Assembly: GCF_007997135.1 (NCBI RefSeq)
Contig: NZ_VORU01000002.1
Span: 62,001-126,000, forward strand
DNA: 64,000 bases
Origin: Aequorivita lipolytica
Lineage (GTDB): Bacteria > Bacteroidota > Bacteroidia > Flavobacteriales > Flavobacteriaceae
Reading direction: 5' to 3'
Below the pieces are notes generated by a model that worked only from the letters and a program-made list of their open reading frames with translations, searched no databases and was not told the origin of the DNA. Of the stretch, positions 26,503 through 36,121 are shown piece by piece; position 1 is the stretch's first letter, and each line of letters starts with the position of its first letter. Both the position numbers and the translations under genes were made by a program.

Positions 26503-28799
26503 CAGCGAATAATCATGATTTTTGCAACCTTGGTTTGAAGGTTATCATCTGTTGTTACCAAAACCAAATACACCCCCGAACGAACTTTGTATTTCCCAAA
26601 AGCCGAAGTATCCCATAGTACACTGCCGCCTTCAGATGTTTGTTCAAAAACTAGGTTTCCGGTAATATCTGTAATTTTCACATTGGCCTGAGATGTAAGG
26701 CCATCAATAGTAACATTACCACTAAATTCAGGACGCACCGGATTTGGAAATGCGTGTACATTGTCTAAATTATCACTGGGCGCCGTGGCTGTACCTTTGT
26801 ATGCCACAAGCCCTTGAGTGGTTGCAAAATATACAACTCCCGTAAAAGGATCTATCGCTATATCCTGCACATTGTTAGTAGGCAGCGGAGAATTGTCTTT
26901 AGTAAAACGAAGCAAGGTTTCTTGCCCATTTGGTGATAAGTAAAAAACGCCCGAGGTGGCCGTTGCAATCCATTTGTTGTTGGATCCATCTACCGCAATA
27001 TCGGTTATAGATTGTTCAAATAGCAACTCTTGGGCTACACCGTCTTCAAGTATAATAATTGCTTGTGAATCTTGTGTTGGGCCTTCTTGAAAAAAACCAC
27101 CCGGACTAAAGAGCACCCTAAGTCCCTTTAGCGTTCCAATCCACAATCTATTTTGTTTATCAAAAGTAAGTGCACGGGTGTTATTTGTTGGCAAATTACC
27201 GCCGCCCAAGTTATCCGTCAGTGAATTAAATTTTTTGGTCGTTGGGTTATAGCCTATAATTCCGCTTCCATAAGTACCAAAAAATACATAGCCTTCTCTA
27301 CTAATAGCAAGTTCTGTAAGTGCTATTTCACCTTCATTTGCTAAAATGCTTGAAATATCCACTTTTTGGAATTGGCCGCCAGGTGTAAGCTTTATTAAAC
27401 CTTCTTTTTCTTTACTTTGTACAAACCATAAATTACCCTGAGAGTCAAATTGGGAGCCAAATATGCGTATTCCCGCATCAGCGCCACCAAGAAGTATTCT
27501 TTCTAACGGGCTATTGGTTTGATCGTAAAGTATGGTTGGGGTTTCTTCCACAATTTTCAGCAAGCCCTTTTCGAATGAACTCATGAAAACTTCATTTGGG
27601 TCTTCAGGATTGATTGTAACTTTTACCAAATCTGTAGGTTCAGCACCTACGGCAGCTCTCAAATCTTCGTATTGAATGTTTGTCCAAAGCGTGTCTTTAA
27701 GATGGCTGATTCCATATTTGGAAATTGGAAATGGATTATAATCCACATCTACTTCGCCAAAGCTAACCCAGAGTTCGCCGGGTGAAGCGTCTATGGAAAA
27801 CGGACTGTTTCTAAGTGGTCCATTGGGAAGTACTTGTGTAGGTTGTATACTTCCAAAGGGAACAATCAAGAGGCCGTCTTCTGCAGTTCCCAAATAAAAT
27901 CTGGATCCAAAGGCATAACCGGACTGCAAGTTGAGGTCGAAATCCTGTAGGTTGGTAACCGAGGCTTCCTGTACAAAACCTTCGGAATAGGATTGAATTG
28001 AATTGTTCGTTGTAATTGTTAATAAATCATCGGCCAATCTAAATTTCTTAACATTGGATGTAAAAGATTGCACATTGGTGCGGATTCCGTCTGCGGTAAA
28101 ACGTAAAATGGTATTGGAGTTATCTGCGGCATATAGTTCATTTCCCAATTTTTCCATCGCAGAAAAACCGCTACCCAGAATGGTTGTCCAGTTTTGATAA
28201 TCAATCAAATCATCATCTGCAACCAACGCCCTACGAATACCGTTGAAAGCACTGGCGGCAAAAATATAAGGTTCCTGCACGGTAGTTTGCACAATGTTTA
28301 TTTGGCCGCCGCCGTCACCAATAAAATAGGTGTCACCAAACTCTAAGGCCGCAAGATTGAATACTGAAATTCCATATTGGGTGGCAATGTAAATTTTGCC
28401 ATCATATTCGTTGAAGTTATTGATGCGTTTTTTATCTGGTGGAATGGTTAGTTTTTCTAAAATGTCCACTACTTTCAAAATATTTTCCTCTCCGTCTTTC
28501 ACTATTTCAATCAACCCGTTTTCGTAACCAATTACCAGTAGCTTGAATGCTTCGCTGTAGTGAATCGTGGTTATAAAATTTCCCGAAAGACCGTTTACCG
28601 TTGAACGGGTTTCTATTTGCTGAGTAGAAAGATCATACGTAAATACCGCATTTTCGGCTCCCACATAAATTTTGTTATCTCCCTGTGAAATATCTTTTAC
28701 CGAAACGTAAGAAAAGAAACCGATCCAGCGGTCTTCAAAATTCTGGGCGCCTGCCAGAATAGGAAATAATAATAGGAAAGCAACTGCCCACCGCTTCAT
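26502..28799 (-). CDS. porZ: T9SS protein PorZ (beta-propeller protein with sorting domain), 765 aa
   Basis: A large exported protein with two-component-regulator-type propeller repeats (YVGAENAVFTYDLSTQQIE, IYIATQYGISVF, LWIGTLKGLRVLF and others). It ends in a T9SS C-terminal sorting domain (NPVRPEFSGNVTIDGLTS, then SGVYLVLVTTDD...KVAKIMIIR). In Porphyromonas PorZ is part of the surface attachment complex with PorU. Start: ATG 28799 gives the signal peptide MKRWAVAFLLLFPILAGAQ. The upstream in-frame ATG at 28823 would add eight residues without improving it. It is coupled to recO. Confidence 0.87.
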   Translation of the reverse strand: MKRWAVAFLLLFPILAGAQNFEDRWIGFFSYVSVKDISQGDNKIYVGAENAVFTYDLSTQQIETRSTVNGLSGNFITTIHYSEAFKLLVIGYENGLIEIVKDGEENILKVVDILEKLTIPPDKKRINNFNEYDGKIYIATQYGISVFNLAALEFGDTYFIGDGGGQINIVQTTVQEPYIFAASAFNGIRRALVADDDLIDYQNWTTILGSGFSAMEKLGNELYAADNSNTILRFTADGIRTNVQSFTSNVKKFRLADDLLTITTNNSIQSYSEGFVQEASVTNLQDFDLNLQSGYAFGSRFYLGTAEDGLLIVPFGSIQPTQVLPNGPLRNSPFSIDASPGELWVSFGEVDVDYNPFPISKYGISHLKDTLWTNIQYEDLRAAVGAEPTDLVKVTINPEDPNEVFMSSFEKGLLKIVEETPTILYDQTNSPLERILLGGADAGIRIFGSQFDSQGNLWFVQSKEKEGLIKLTPGGQFQKVDISSILANEGEIALTELAISREGYVFFGTYGSGIIGYNPTTKKFNSLTDNLGGGNLPTNNTRALTFDKQNRLWIGTLKGLRVLFSPGGFFQEGPTQDSQAIIILEDGVAQELLFEQSITDIAVDGSNNKWIATATSGVFYLSPNGQETLLRFTKDNSPLPTNNVQDIAIDPFTGVVYFATTQGLVAYKGTATAPSDNLDNVHAFPNPVRPEFSGNVTIDGLTSQANVKITDITGNLVFEQTSEGGSVLWDTSAFGKYKVRSGVYLVLVTTDDNLQTKVAKIMIIR

Positions 28800-28855
28800 A
28801 GATATGTTTTTGTTTATTAACACGCTAAAATACTATTTATTGCGGTATATGAATG

Positions 28856-28907
28856 AAAAAGCCTTTCCATATCTTTCATTTCGAAAAAAGACAGTCGGAA
28901 AGGCTTT
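28856..28907 (-). terminator. Terminator of gdhA
   Basis: 11-bp stem AAAGCCTTTCC / GGAAAGGCTTT with a 28-nt loop, then a T-run on the minus strand. It lies 25 bases past the gdhA stop. Confidence 0.75.
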
Positions 28908-28931
28908 AACCTTATTCTTAATTTGAAGTAG

Positions 28932-30278
<1,347 letters not shown>

Positions 30279-30496
30279 TTAAATTTTATTTTACTTTTAG
30301 CGAATTCCTTTGGTATCTGTTTGTAGCCGTGCATTTTACAAAATATCTTAAATTTGAATTTGAAGAAAAAAATACATTAGTTAAAACATTTACATAAGGA
30401 AGCAACAAATATAAGCGTTATGATAAAAACTGTACGTCAATTTTTTACAAATTAGCTAAATAGCTTTATTAAATTTCGCTGTTAAATATGTTTTTA

Positions 30497-30504
30497 TATA
30501 TTTG
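30497..30504 (+). promoter_or_regulatory. -7 box that excludes the first ATG
   Basis: TATATTTG, exact TAnnTTTG. The predicted transcript start is about 7 bases beyond its G, so the ATG at 30507 would lie upstream of the transcript and the ATG at 30534 is preferred. Confidence 0.6.
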
Positions 30505-30533
30505 TTATGTCTCAATCTAAACCCATGTTTATA

Positions 30534-31334
30534 ATGAATACCAGATCTTTGTTATTGGTATTTTTCTTGTTTGTCTTTGCAAAACAAGAAGCTTACAGCC
30601 AATTTGGCTTTTCTCATGAAGTGGGTTTAATTACTGGCCCGGTTGTTTTCTATTCAGATTTTGGTCAGCGAAATAACTTTGAAACCAATGCCAAAAACAC
30701 AGGTTTCGGTATTGGTCTTATTCATTATCTTAACTTTTCCTATCGCGCAGATTGTAATTGCTATACCCGCGATAAGTATTTTAATGACCACTTTAAGGTG
30801 CGTAATGAGATTGATTACCACAAAACAAATTTAGAACATTTTGGCCGTTGGGTAGAGCCAGACCAAACCTCATTATTTGCAGATCAACTACGTGCAATGA
30901 GCGGTTCTGTTAGTGTTTTTGAAGTTGGTTCACAACTTGAATTTTTTCCATTGAGCATTCGTGATTTTGCCGCGGGCGCCTATAAAATTGCACCATTTAT
31001 AAGCTTTGGTGTGCATTATGTAAATTTCGACCCTGAAGTGGAATCATCTTTGGGACCATTAAATAGTCCTATTTCTACCCCAGATAAATATTTTAATGCC
31101 TTTCAACAGGATCCTGCATCCACTTGGGCTATGGTAGGCAGTGTTGGGATTCGTTATAAATTGACTCCCTTGAGCGATTTGATGCTGGATAGCCGCTGGG
31201 AGTATTACTTTTCAGATTATGTGGACGGCCTAAACCCAAGCCTTGAAAACAACGGAACCAAGCCGGTTCCGGAAAACAAGGCCAATGAGTGGATCTATTG
31301 GTTGAATATTGGGTATATTTATTATATAGATTAA
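30534..31334 (+). CDS. THC0290_0291-type outer-membrane protein, 266 aa
   Basis: A signal peptide (MNTRSLLLVFFLFVFAKQEAYSQ) is followed by an outer-membrane barrel-like sequence rich in aromatic strands (FGFSHEVGLITGPVVFYSDFG, SWEYYFSDYVDGL, NEWIYWLNIGYIYYID). The final aromatic strand is typical of Bam-inserted barrels. I recall the family name THC0290_0291 for such flavobacterial proteins; no function is known. The start was set by the promoter, since an upstream ATG adds nine residues that would precede the transcript start. It has its own terminator at 31353-31388. Confidence 0.75.
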   Translation: MNTRSLLLVFFLFVFAKQEAYSQFGFSHEVGLITGPVVFYSDFGQRNNFETNAKNTGFGIGLIHYLNFSYRADCNCYTRDKYFNDHFKVRNEIDYHKTNLEHFGRWVEPDQTSLFADQLRAMSGSVSVFEVGSQLEFFPLSIRDFAAGAYKIAPFISFGVHYVNFDPEVESSLGPLNSPISTPDKYFNAFQQDPASTWAMVGSVGIRYKLTPLSDLMLDSRWEYYFSDYVDGLNPSLENNGTKPVPENKANEWIYWLNIGYIYYID

Positions 31335-31352
31335 AGTAAACTGTTTTATATG

Positions 31353-31388
31353 AAAAGAGGCTGATTGATTTCAGCCTCTTTTTTGTTT
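31353..31388 (+). terminator. Terminator of the outer-membrane protein gene
   Basis: Perfect 12-bp stem AAAAGAGGCTGA / TCAGCCTCTTTT, 6-nt loop, T-rich tail. Confidence 0.85.
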
Positions 31389-31406
31389 CTGGAGTTTTTT
31401 GTAAAA

Positions 31407-32113
31407 CTATTCCTTGATGAACTTTTTCACTTCCACATTTCCAGTTTCATCTTCAATATTTAAAAAGTATATACCGCTTTTGAGATTGGAAACATCTATG
31501 GAGGTTTGGTCTTGAATCTCCAAATTTTCAGTGCGTATAAGTTTGCCTTCTATGTTGAGGATTTTAACTTTTAGATTGGCAGTAGGGTTTGTAGCGTTTA
31601 TGTACAATCTGTTTTTAACGGGGTTGGGGTGGATTGAAAATTGTGATGCTGAAAAAATGGGTGTGGACAAGGGTTGATTGCCGTAGAATGCTTTGTTTCC
31701 TAAATCGCTTGTAAAACTAAAGACAAGTCATTACCTTGACTTTCTATTATGTATGCGAAGGTTTTATCAAGTGATTGCCATTCAAAAAAGCCATTATAAT
31801 ACAGATTTTGATAATCATTGCTTTCCGCTAAAACACACGGCTCGTCCGGTAATATTACAAATTCAAATACATTTATCTCATCATTAGAAATTGTCAAATT
31901 TTGACCAGATAGACTTTCACAAACATTAGTATTAAAAAAGTCTGGAAAAATATTTAATTGAATAAAATCGATTTCACTATTGTGTGGCGCTTGGTAATCT
32001 ACACCATCAATATTTATCTTTTGTAGATACCAAGTATTATCAAAAAGTTGCGGGTCTTGGGCAAAAGAAATTGTGCTGATATGGAATAACAATATGTAAA
32101 ATAATGTTTTCAT
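31407..32113 (-). pseudogene. Secreted T9SS-sorted protein broken by a 1-base frameshift
   Basis: From ATG 32113 the frame encodes a signal peptide (MKTLFYILLFHISTISFAQ) and a lipocalin-like body (LFDNTWYLQKINIDGVDY) up to a premature stop at 31700. Shifting one base near 31713-31716, a TTTT run on the minus strand, continues it in a second frame through GNKAFYGNQPLSTPIFSASQ. That frame ends in a complete T9SS sorting domain (HPNPVKNRLYINATNP to KKFIKE) at 31407. With one T restored the gene is 708 bp, 235 aa. The ATG lies 3 bases after the stop of the LRR gene, the last gene of a three-gene cluster. Confidence 0.8.
31501..31614 (-). repeat. 114-bp exact direct repeat, copy A (sorting domain)
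   Basis: Identical base for base to 32211-32324, 710 bases away, and covers most of the T9SS sorting domain of the broken gene. Flanks diverge at once. Confidence 0.95.
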
Positions 32114-32116
32114 ATT

Positions 32117-33067
32117 TTATTCTTTTAGAAATTTTTTGATAGCCTTATTGCCGTTTTCATCTTCTATGTTTAAAAGGTAAAGGCCGCTTTTAAGATTTGA
32201 AACACCTATTGAGGTTTGGTCTTGAATCTCCAAATTTTCAGTGCGTATAAGTTTGCCTTCTATGTTGAGGATTTTAACTTTTAGATTGGCAGTAGGGTTT
32301 GTAGCGTTTATGTACAATCTGTTTGTTGCGGGGTTGGGGTATAGACTAAAGTAAATACCTTTTAAATCTGTTAAACTTAGACTACAATCCTCACTATATG
32401 AAGACCAATCATCCTTACACCACCCTTCAAGAGGAAAACCCCCACATTCTGGGTATGTAGCATTTTCATCATCAACTTGAATGCACATTAAATTTTCATT
32501 ACCCGTGGAAATCATTACCGTCATATTATTATTATTGCCATTGTCAAGAAATAGACTATTAAGTTGATTATCGGTGCATTCTAAATAATCAAGCTTACTA
32601 TTTCCAGACAACCCCAAACTATTTAACTGATTAAAAGAGCAACCCAATGATTCAAGGTTTACATTTCCAGAAATATCCAATTCGCTCAGTTGATTGTTAT
32701 CGCAAACCAACGTTCTAAGATTTATATTTTGGGTGAGAATTAAATTATTAATTTGATTATTGCCACACCCCAATAAATGAAGGTTTATATTTTGCGACAT
32801 ATCCAAAATAATTAACTGATTTCCATAACATTGTAATACTTCAAGGTTAATAAAACTCTCTATTCCTTCAAGTGATGAAATATTCTTGAAATTAACATTT
32901 AAATTCACTACTACCTCGGCTTCACTAACCTGTATTTCACCGTCATTATTGGTGTCCACCCCCACTTCTATAAGAGCAATTTTAAAGTTGGCATCCGGAA
33001 TATTTACAATTTGGGCATTGAGAAAGGTACTTGTCAATAAAAATATAAGTATATATAATTTTTTCAT
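32117..33067 (-). CDS. Secreted leucine-rich-repeat-like protein with T9SS sorting domain, 316 aa
   Basis: A signal peptide (MKKLYILIFLLTSTFLNAQ) is followed by a segment with an EF-hand-like DTNNDGEIQVSEA (about residues 37-49). Short LRR-type repeats with N-QL/L-x-x-L spacing come next (LEVLQCYGNQLIILDMSQNI, LRTLVCDNNQLSELDISGNV, LESLGCSFNQLNSLGLSGN). A C-terminal sorting domain (YPNPATNRLYINATNP, then KSGLYLLNIEDENGN) ends the protein. It resembles surface LRR proteins of flavobacteria; the ligand is unknown. Its sorting domain is nearly identical to that of the next gene. It is middle gene of the cluster. Confidence 0.85.
   Translation of the reverse strand: MKKLYILIFLLTSTFLNAQIVNIPDANFKIALIEVGVDTNNDGEIQVSEAEVVVNLNVNFKNISSLEGIESFINLEVLQCYGNQLIILDMSQNINLHLLGCGNNQINNLILTQNINLRTLVCDNNQLSELDISGNVNLESLGCSFNQLNSLGLSGNSKLDYLECTDNQLNSLFLDNGNNNNMTVMISTGNENLMCIQVDDENATYPECGGFPLEGWCKDDWSSYSEDCSLSLTDLKGIYFSLYPNPATNRLYINATNPTANLKVKILNIEGKLIRTENLEIQDQTSIGVSNLKSGLYLLNIEDENGNKAIKKFLKE
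32211..32324 (-). repeat. 114-bp exact direct repeat, copy B (sorting domain)
   Basis: Second copy of the repeat at 31501-31614, inside the sorting domain of the LRR-like gene. Confidence 0.95.
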
Positions 33068-33087
33068 GATCTTAAATTTTAAAGGGA

Positions 33088-33562
33088 TTATTGTTTCGCT
33101 AAGTTTTTGGAATCGACGATTTCGCCATCACATGCAAGGGATACGGAATATAGTCCGTGGATTTTCATATAATATTTCGTTATAATCATTTGGATAAAAA
33201 CCTGTCAAAATAGGTTTTTCTAAGGGAATAATATTTTCAATCTCATATCTAAAAGTAAAATCTGTAAAAATTTCATTTTCACCCAGAGTAACTAAATAAA
33301 CTTTTTGTAAGCGTGGTGTGGTAGAAGTTGGAAACGCTTTCTCGAAAAAATAAACTTCTTTATCATTTACAAAATTTGAGAAATCGTTTATATTAGTTGT
33401 AATTGAAATGGTTCCATCATTATTGGTGGTCTGCTGTATGGTACCCAAATTATACTCTGGCTTTATTTCAAGATAATACTCTTCAGTGTTTTGGGCAGTC
33501 AAGAAAATTGAAGAAATAACAACCACAATAAAGATGAAAATTCTGTGGGCGTGTGTTTTCAT
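33088..33562 (-). pseudogene. Secreted hypothetical protein, frameshifted near its 3' end
   Basis: From ATG 33562 there is a signal peptide (MKTHAHRIFIFIVVVISSIF...) and a body including TPRLQKVYLVTLGENEIF. The frame ends at 33128 after IFRIPCM. The other frame directly after it reads ACDGEIVDSKNLAKQ to a TAA at 33088, which looks like the true end. Loss of one TA from a TATATA run at about 33148-33155 would explain it; the restored gene is 477 bp. It is first gene of the cluster, 20 bases before the LRR gene. Function unknown. Confidence 0.65.
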
Positions 33563-33617
33563 ACTTTGAGCGATTAAAGTTAGTTGATTTCTTAAAATTA
33601 TGCTAAAATATTTAAAT

Positions 33618-33643
33618 AAAAAACAGGTTTTTCCCTGTTTTTT
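33618..33643 (-). terminator. Terminator of the MetB-like gene
   Basis: AAAAAACAGG / CCTGTTTTTT stem with a 6-nt loop and a following T-run on the minus strand, 52 bases past the stop at 33695. Confidence 0.8.
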
Positions 33644-33694
33644 ATAGAGGGTTTTACCTGTTTATAATGAAGTCTCTTTCTTACAATGAAGAAA

Positions 33695-34837
33695 TTATCC
33701 TATCGCCTGCTCCAAATCAGCAATCAAATCATCCACGTCTTCAATACCCACGGAAAGACGAATCAAAGAATCAACAACGCCCGTTTTTTCGCGTTCCTTT
33801 TTTGGGATGCTGGCGTGCGTCATACTTGCCGGATGGCCTGCAAGACTTTCAACCCCGCCCAAGCTTTCTGCGAGAGTAAAGATTTTCAGATTTTCAACTA
33901 TTTTGATGGCTTCTTCGTAATTGTTTCCTTTGGTTACAAAAGAAATCATCCCTCCAAAATCATTCATCTGTTCTTTCGCTATGGCATGATTTGGATGGCT
34001 TTCAAAACCGGGCCAATATACTTTCTCAATTTTTGGATGTTTCGCCAAATATTCCGCAACGGCCTTTCCGTTTTCGCAATGGCGTTGCATACGGATGTGA
34101 AGCGTTTTTAAACCTCGTAAAACGAGAAAGCTATCTTGTGGCCCACAAACGGCACCACTAGCGTTTTGAATAAAATATAACCTTTCCGCAAGTTCTTTGT
34201 CTTTTACAACCAAAGCACCCATAACCACATCGCTGTGCCCACCAAGATATTTTGTGGCGCTGTGCATCACGATATCTGCACCCATTTCCAAGGGTTGTTG
34301 CAAATATGGCGTTGCAAAAGTGTTATCAACAGCCAACAAGATTTTATGCTTTTTTGCAATTGAAACAGCTTTCTTTATGTCGATGATATTCATCATCGGG
34401 TTGGTTGGTGTTTCTACCCAAATGAGTTTCGTTTTATCATTTACGTGCTCTTCGATTTTATCGGCATTTTCCATTCCGATAAAGTGAAATTTAATGCCGA
34501 ACCCTTCAAAAATCTTGGTAAACAAACGGTAGGTTCCCCCGTAAAGATCGTTGGTTGAAATAACCTCATCGCCGGGTTTCAAAAGTTTCATAATGGCATC
34601 AATTGCTGCAAGCCCGCTTCCAAAGGCAAGACCGAACTCACCATTTTCAATACTTGCAAAAGCACGTTCCAAGGCAGCACGTGTTGGGTTTCCGCTGCGT
34701 GAATACTCAAAACCTTTGTGGCCACCGGGCGTTGTTTGTGAATAGGTTGAGGTTTGATAGATTGGAGGCATTACCGAGCCATAAGCTGGATCTACATTGT
34801 GTTGGCCGCCGTGTATTGTTTTTGTGTTAAATTTCAT
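33695..34837 (-). CDS. Cystathionine gamma-synthase / gamma-lyase family enzyme, 380 aa
   Basis: PLP enzyme of the Cys/Met metabolism family. The N-terminal TKTIHGGQHNVDPAYGSVMPP, the YSRSGNPT motif, the PLP lysine in MHSATKYLGGHSDVVMGA (about residue 197), and ASGAVCGPQDSFLVLRGLKTL are all present. A C-terminal LAESLGGVESLAGHPASMTH segment is typical of MetB and CGL. Synthase versus lyase cannot be separated reliably by eye. No other methionine genes are adjacent and no SAM riboswitch was seen upstream. It is monocistronic with its own terminator. Confidence 0.93.
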   Translation of the reverse strand: MKFNTKTIHGGQHNVDPAYGSVMPPIYQTSTYSQTTPGGHKGFEYSRSGNPTRAALERAFASIENGEFGLAFGSGLAAIDAIMKLLKPGDEVISTNDLYGGTYRLFTKIFEGFGIKFHFIGMENADKIEEHVNDKTKLIWVETPTNPMMNIIDIKKAVSIAKKHKILLAVDNTFATPYLQQPLEMGADIVMHSATKYLGGHSDVVMGALVVKDKELAERLYFIQNASGAVCGPQDSFLVLRGLKTLHIRMQRHCENGKAVAEYLAKHPKIEKVYWPGFESHPNHAIAKEQMNDFGGMISFVTKGNNYEEAIKIVENLKIFTLAESLGGVESLAGHPASMTHASIPKKEREKTGVVDSLIRLSVGIEDVDDLIADLEQAIG

Positions 34838-34931
34838 AGACTTTTCGAAAATTTTAAAGTGATAATCAGCAATATCAAAACTATATTTTAGGTTTTAACA
34901 TAACTTTCACAATAGCTGATTTTAAAGTTAT

Positions 34932-34939
34932 TACTTTTG
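34932..34939 (+). promoter_or_regulatory. -7 box of the RsiV-like operon
   Basis: TACTTTTG, exact TAnnTTTG, 58 bases upstream of the ATG at 34997. Confidence 0.5.
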
Positions 34940-34996
34940 AAATGCAAATCTAAGAGTTTGATTTGTGATAGCTAACCATCCAATCCTTTTTAACCT

Positions 34997-35755
34997 ATGA
35001 ATAGCAAAATTGCGGTCGTAACATTAATTGCGCTGATAAGCGTAAGTTGCAATCGAGAAAAAAATATTGAAATTTCGTCAGAAAGTTTTACAGAAAAAGA
35101 GCTTTCAATGTGTGAAAACAGCAAGTGTCCCGAAGTAACCATCAATTATGTAGAAGTTTTTGGTGACGATGAGATATCTGAAAAAATAAATGCGAAAATA
35201 AAAAACTTTATCTTCAGCTCATTGATAATGGGCGAAGATACCATCCCCACAGCCAAAACGATACAAGAAGCCGCATCCGGTTTCATAAACGCCTACAATG
35301 CTGATAAAGCCCAATTTCCAGATATGGCCGGGGAATATTTTGCCGAAATTTCAGTGAATGAAATTTACAGATCAAAAGAACATCTTTGTTTTGAAATGCG
35401 CCAATACCTTTTCACCGGCGGGGCGCACGGTTATGGCACTACTTCATTTATGAACATAGACCCGGAAACTGGAGAGGAGCTTACTTCAAAAGAACTTTTC
35501 AAAAAAATAAAAGAATTTACTGTATTTGCGGAAAAGAAATTCCGCGATAAACAAAAAATAGCCGAAGAACAAGGAATTAACGATACTAAATTTTGGTTTG
35601 AAAATGATGCGTTCTATCTACCCGAAAGTGTCGGCTTTACTCAGGACAGCCTTATTTTTATTTACAACCAATACGATATTGCAAGCTATGCCGACGGGCC
35701 CATAGAACTAAAAATAGCCATAAAAGAAGCCGAGCCTTTTTTAAATATTGATTAA
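34997..35755 (+). CDS. RsiV-like (DUF4163/DUF3298) lipoprotein, 252 aa
   Basis: Lipoprotein signal peptide with Cys18 (SVSCNREK) and an acidic/basic stretch. The mature part has a DUF4163-like N-half and a DUF3298 C-half, seen in FTGGAHGYGTTSFMNIDPETG and VGFTQDSLIFIYNQYDIASYADGP. In Bacillus RsiV the same fold binds lysozyme and controls a sigma factor; here no sigma factor is adjacent, so a free-standing periplasmic or surface protein is more likely. It is first in an operon with the ArsC-like and EamA genes (9-bp gap, then overlap). Confidence 0.85.
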   Translation: MNSKIAVVTLIALISVSCNREKNIEISSESFTEKELSMCENSKCPEVTINYVEVFGDDEISEKINAKIKNFIFSSLIMGEDTIPTAKTIQEAASGFINAYNADKAQFPDMAGEYFAEISVNEIYRSKEHLCFEMRQYLFTGGAHGYGTTSFMNIDPETGEELTSKELFKKIKEFTVFAEKKFRDKQKIAEEQGINDTKFWFENDAFYLPESVGFTQDSLIFIYNQYDIASYADGPIELKIAIKEAEPFLNID

Positions 35756-35764
35756 TTTTGAACG

Positions 35765-36121
35765 ATGCAAAAAGTATATTATTTATCAAGTTGTGATACT
35801 TGCAAAAGAGTGATGGAAGAAATAGAAATTCCGTCGTCATTTATAAAACAAGATATTAAGGTTCAAGGAATAACCGAAGAAGAGTTGGATGAACTTTTCA
35901 ACCTTACCGATAGTTTTGAAGAACTTTTTAGCCGTAGGGCAAAGCTGTATAAAGAGAAAAATTTAAAAGGTGAAATCTTGCTGGAAGAGGACTACAAGGA
36001 TCTCATCCTAGAACACTACACTTTCTTAAAGCGGCCCGTGATTGTATATAACGACGAAATATTTATAGGAAGCAGCCCAAAAACTGTTGCTGCCGCTAAA
36101 AAATCCATCCATAAAAATTGA
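35765..36121 (+). CDS. ArsC/Spx-family thioredoxin-fold protein, 118 aa
   Basis: Glutaredoxin-like ArsC fold with the CxxC-type motif SSCDTCKRVMEE at residues 8-19, the arginine-containing RRAKLYKEKN region and FLKRPVIVYNDE. The family covers arsenate reductases, Spx and uncharacterised reductases. There are no arsenic genes nearby, so arsenate is not implied. Its stop overlaps the TTG start of the EamA gene by 3 bp, so the two are translationally coupled. Confidence 0.85.
   Translation: MQKVYYLSSCDTCKRVMEEIEIPSSFIKQDIKVQGITEEELDELFNLTDSFEELFSRRAKLYKEKNLKGEILLEEDYKDLILEHYTFLKRPVIVYNDEIFIGSSPKTVAAAKKSIHKN

Noticed and set aside
33562-34996. SAM or cobalamin riboswitch upstream of the MetB-like gene
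   Set aside because: The 34838-34996 spacer shows no conserved riboswitch core or extended pairing.
35765-36121. Arsenic resistance function
   Set aside because: The ArsC-like protein has no arsR, arsB or acr3 neighbour; the family includes non-arsenate members.
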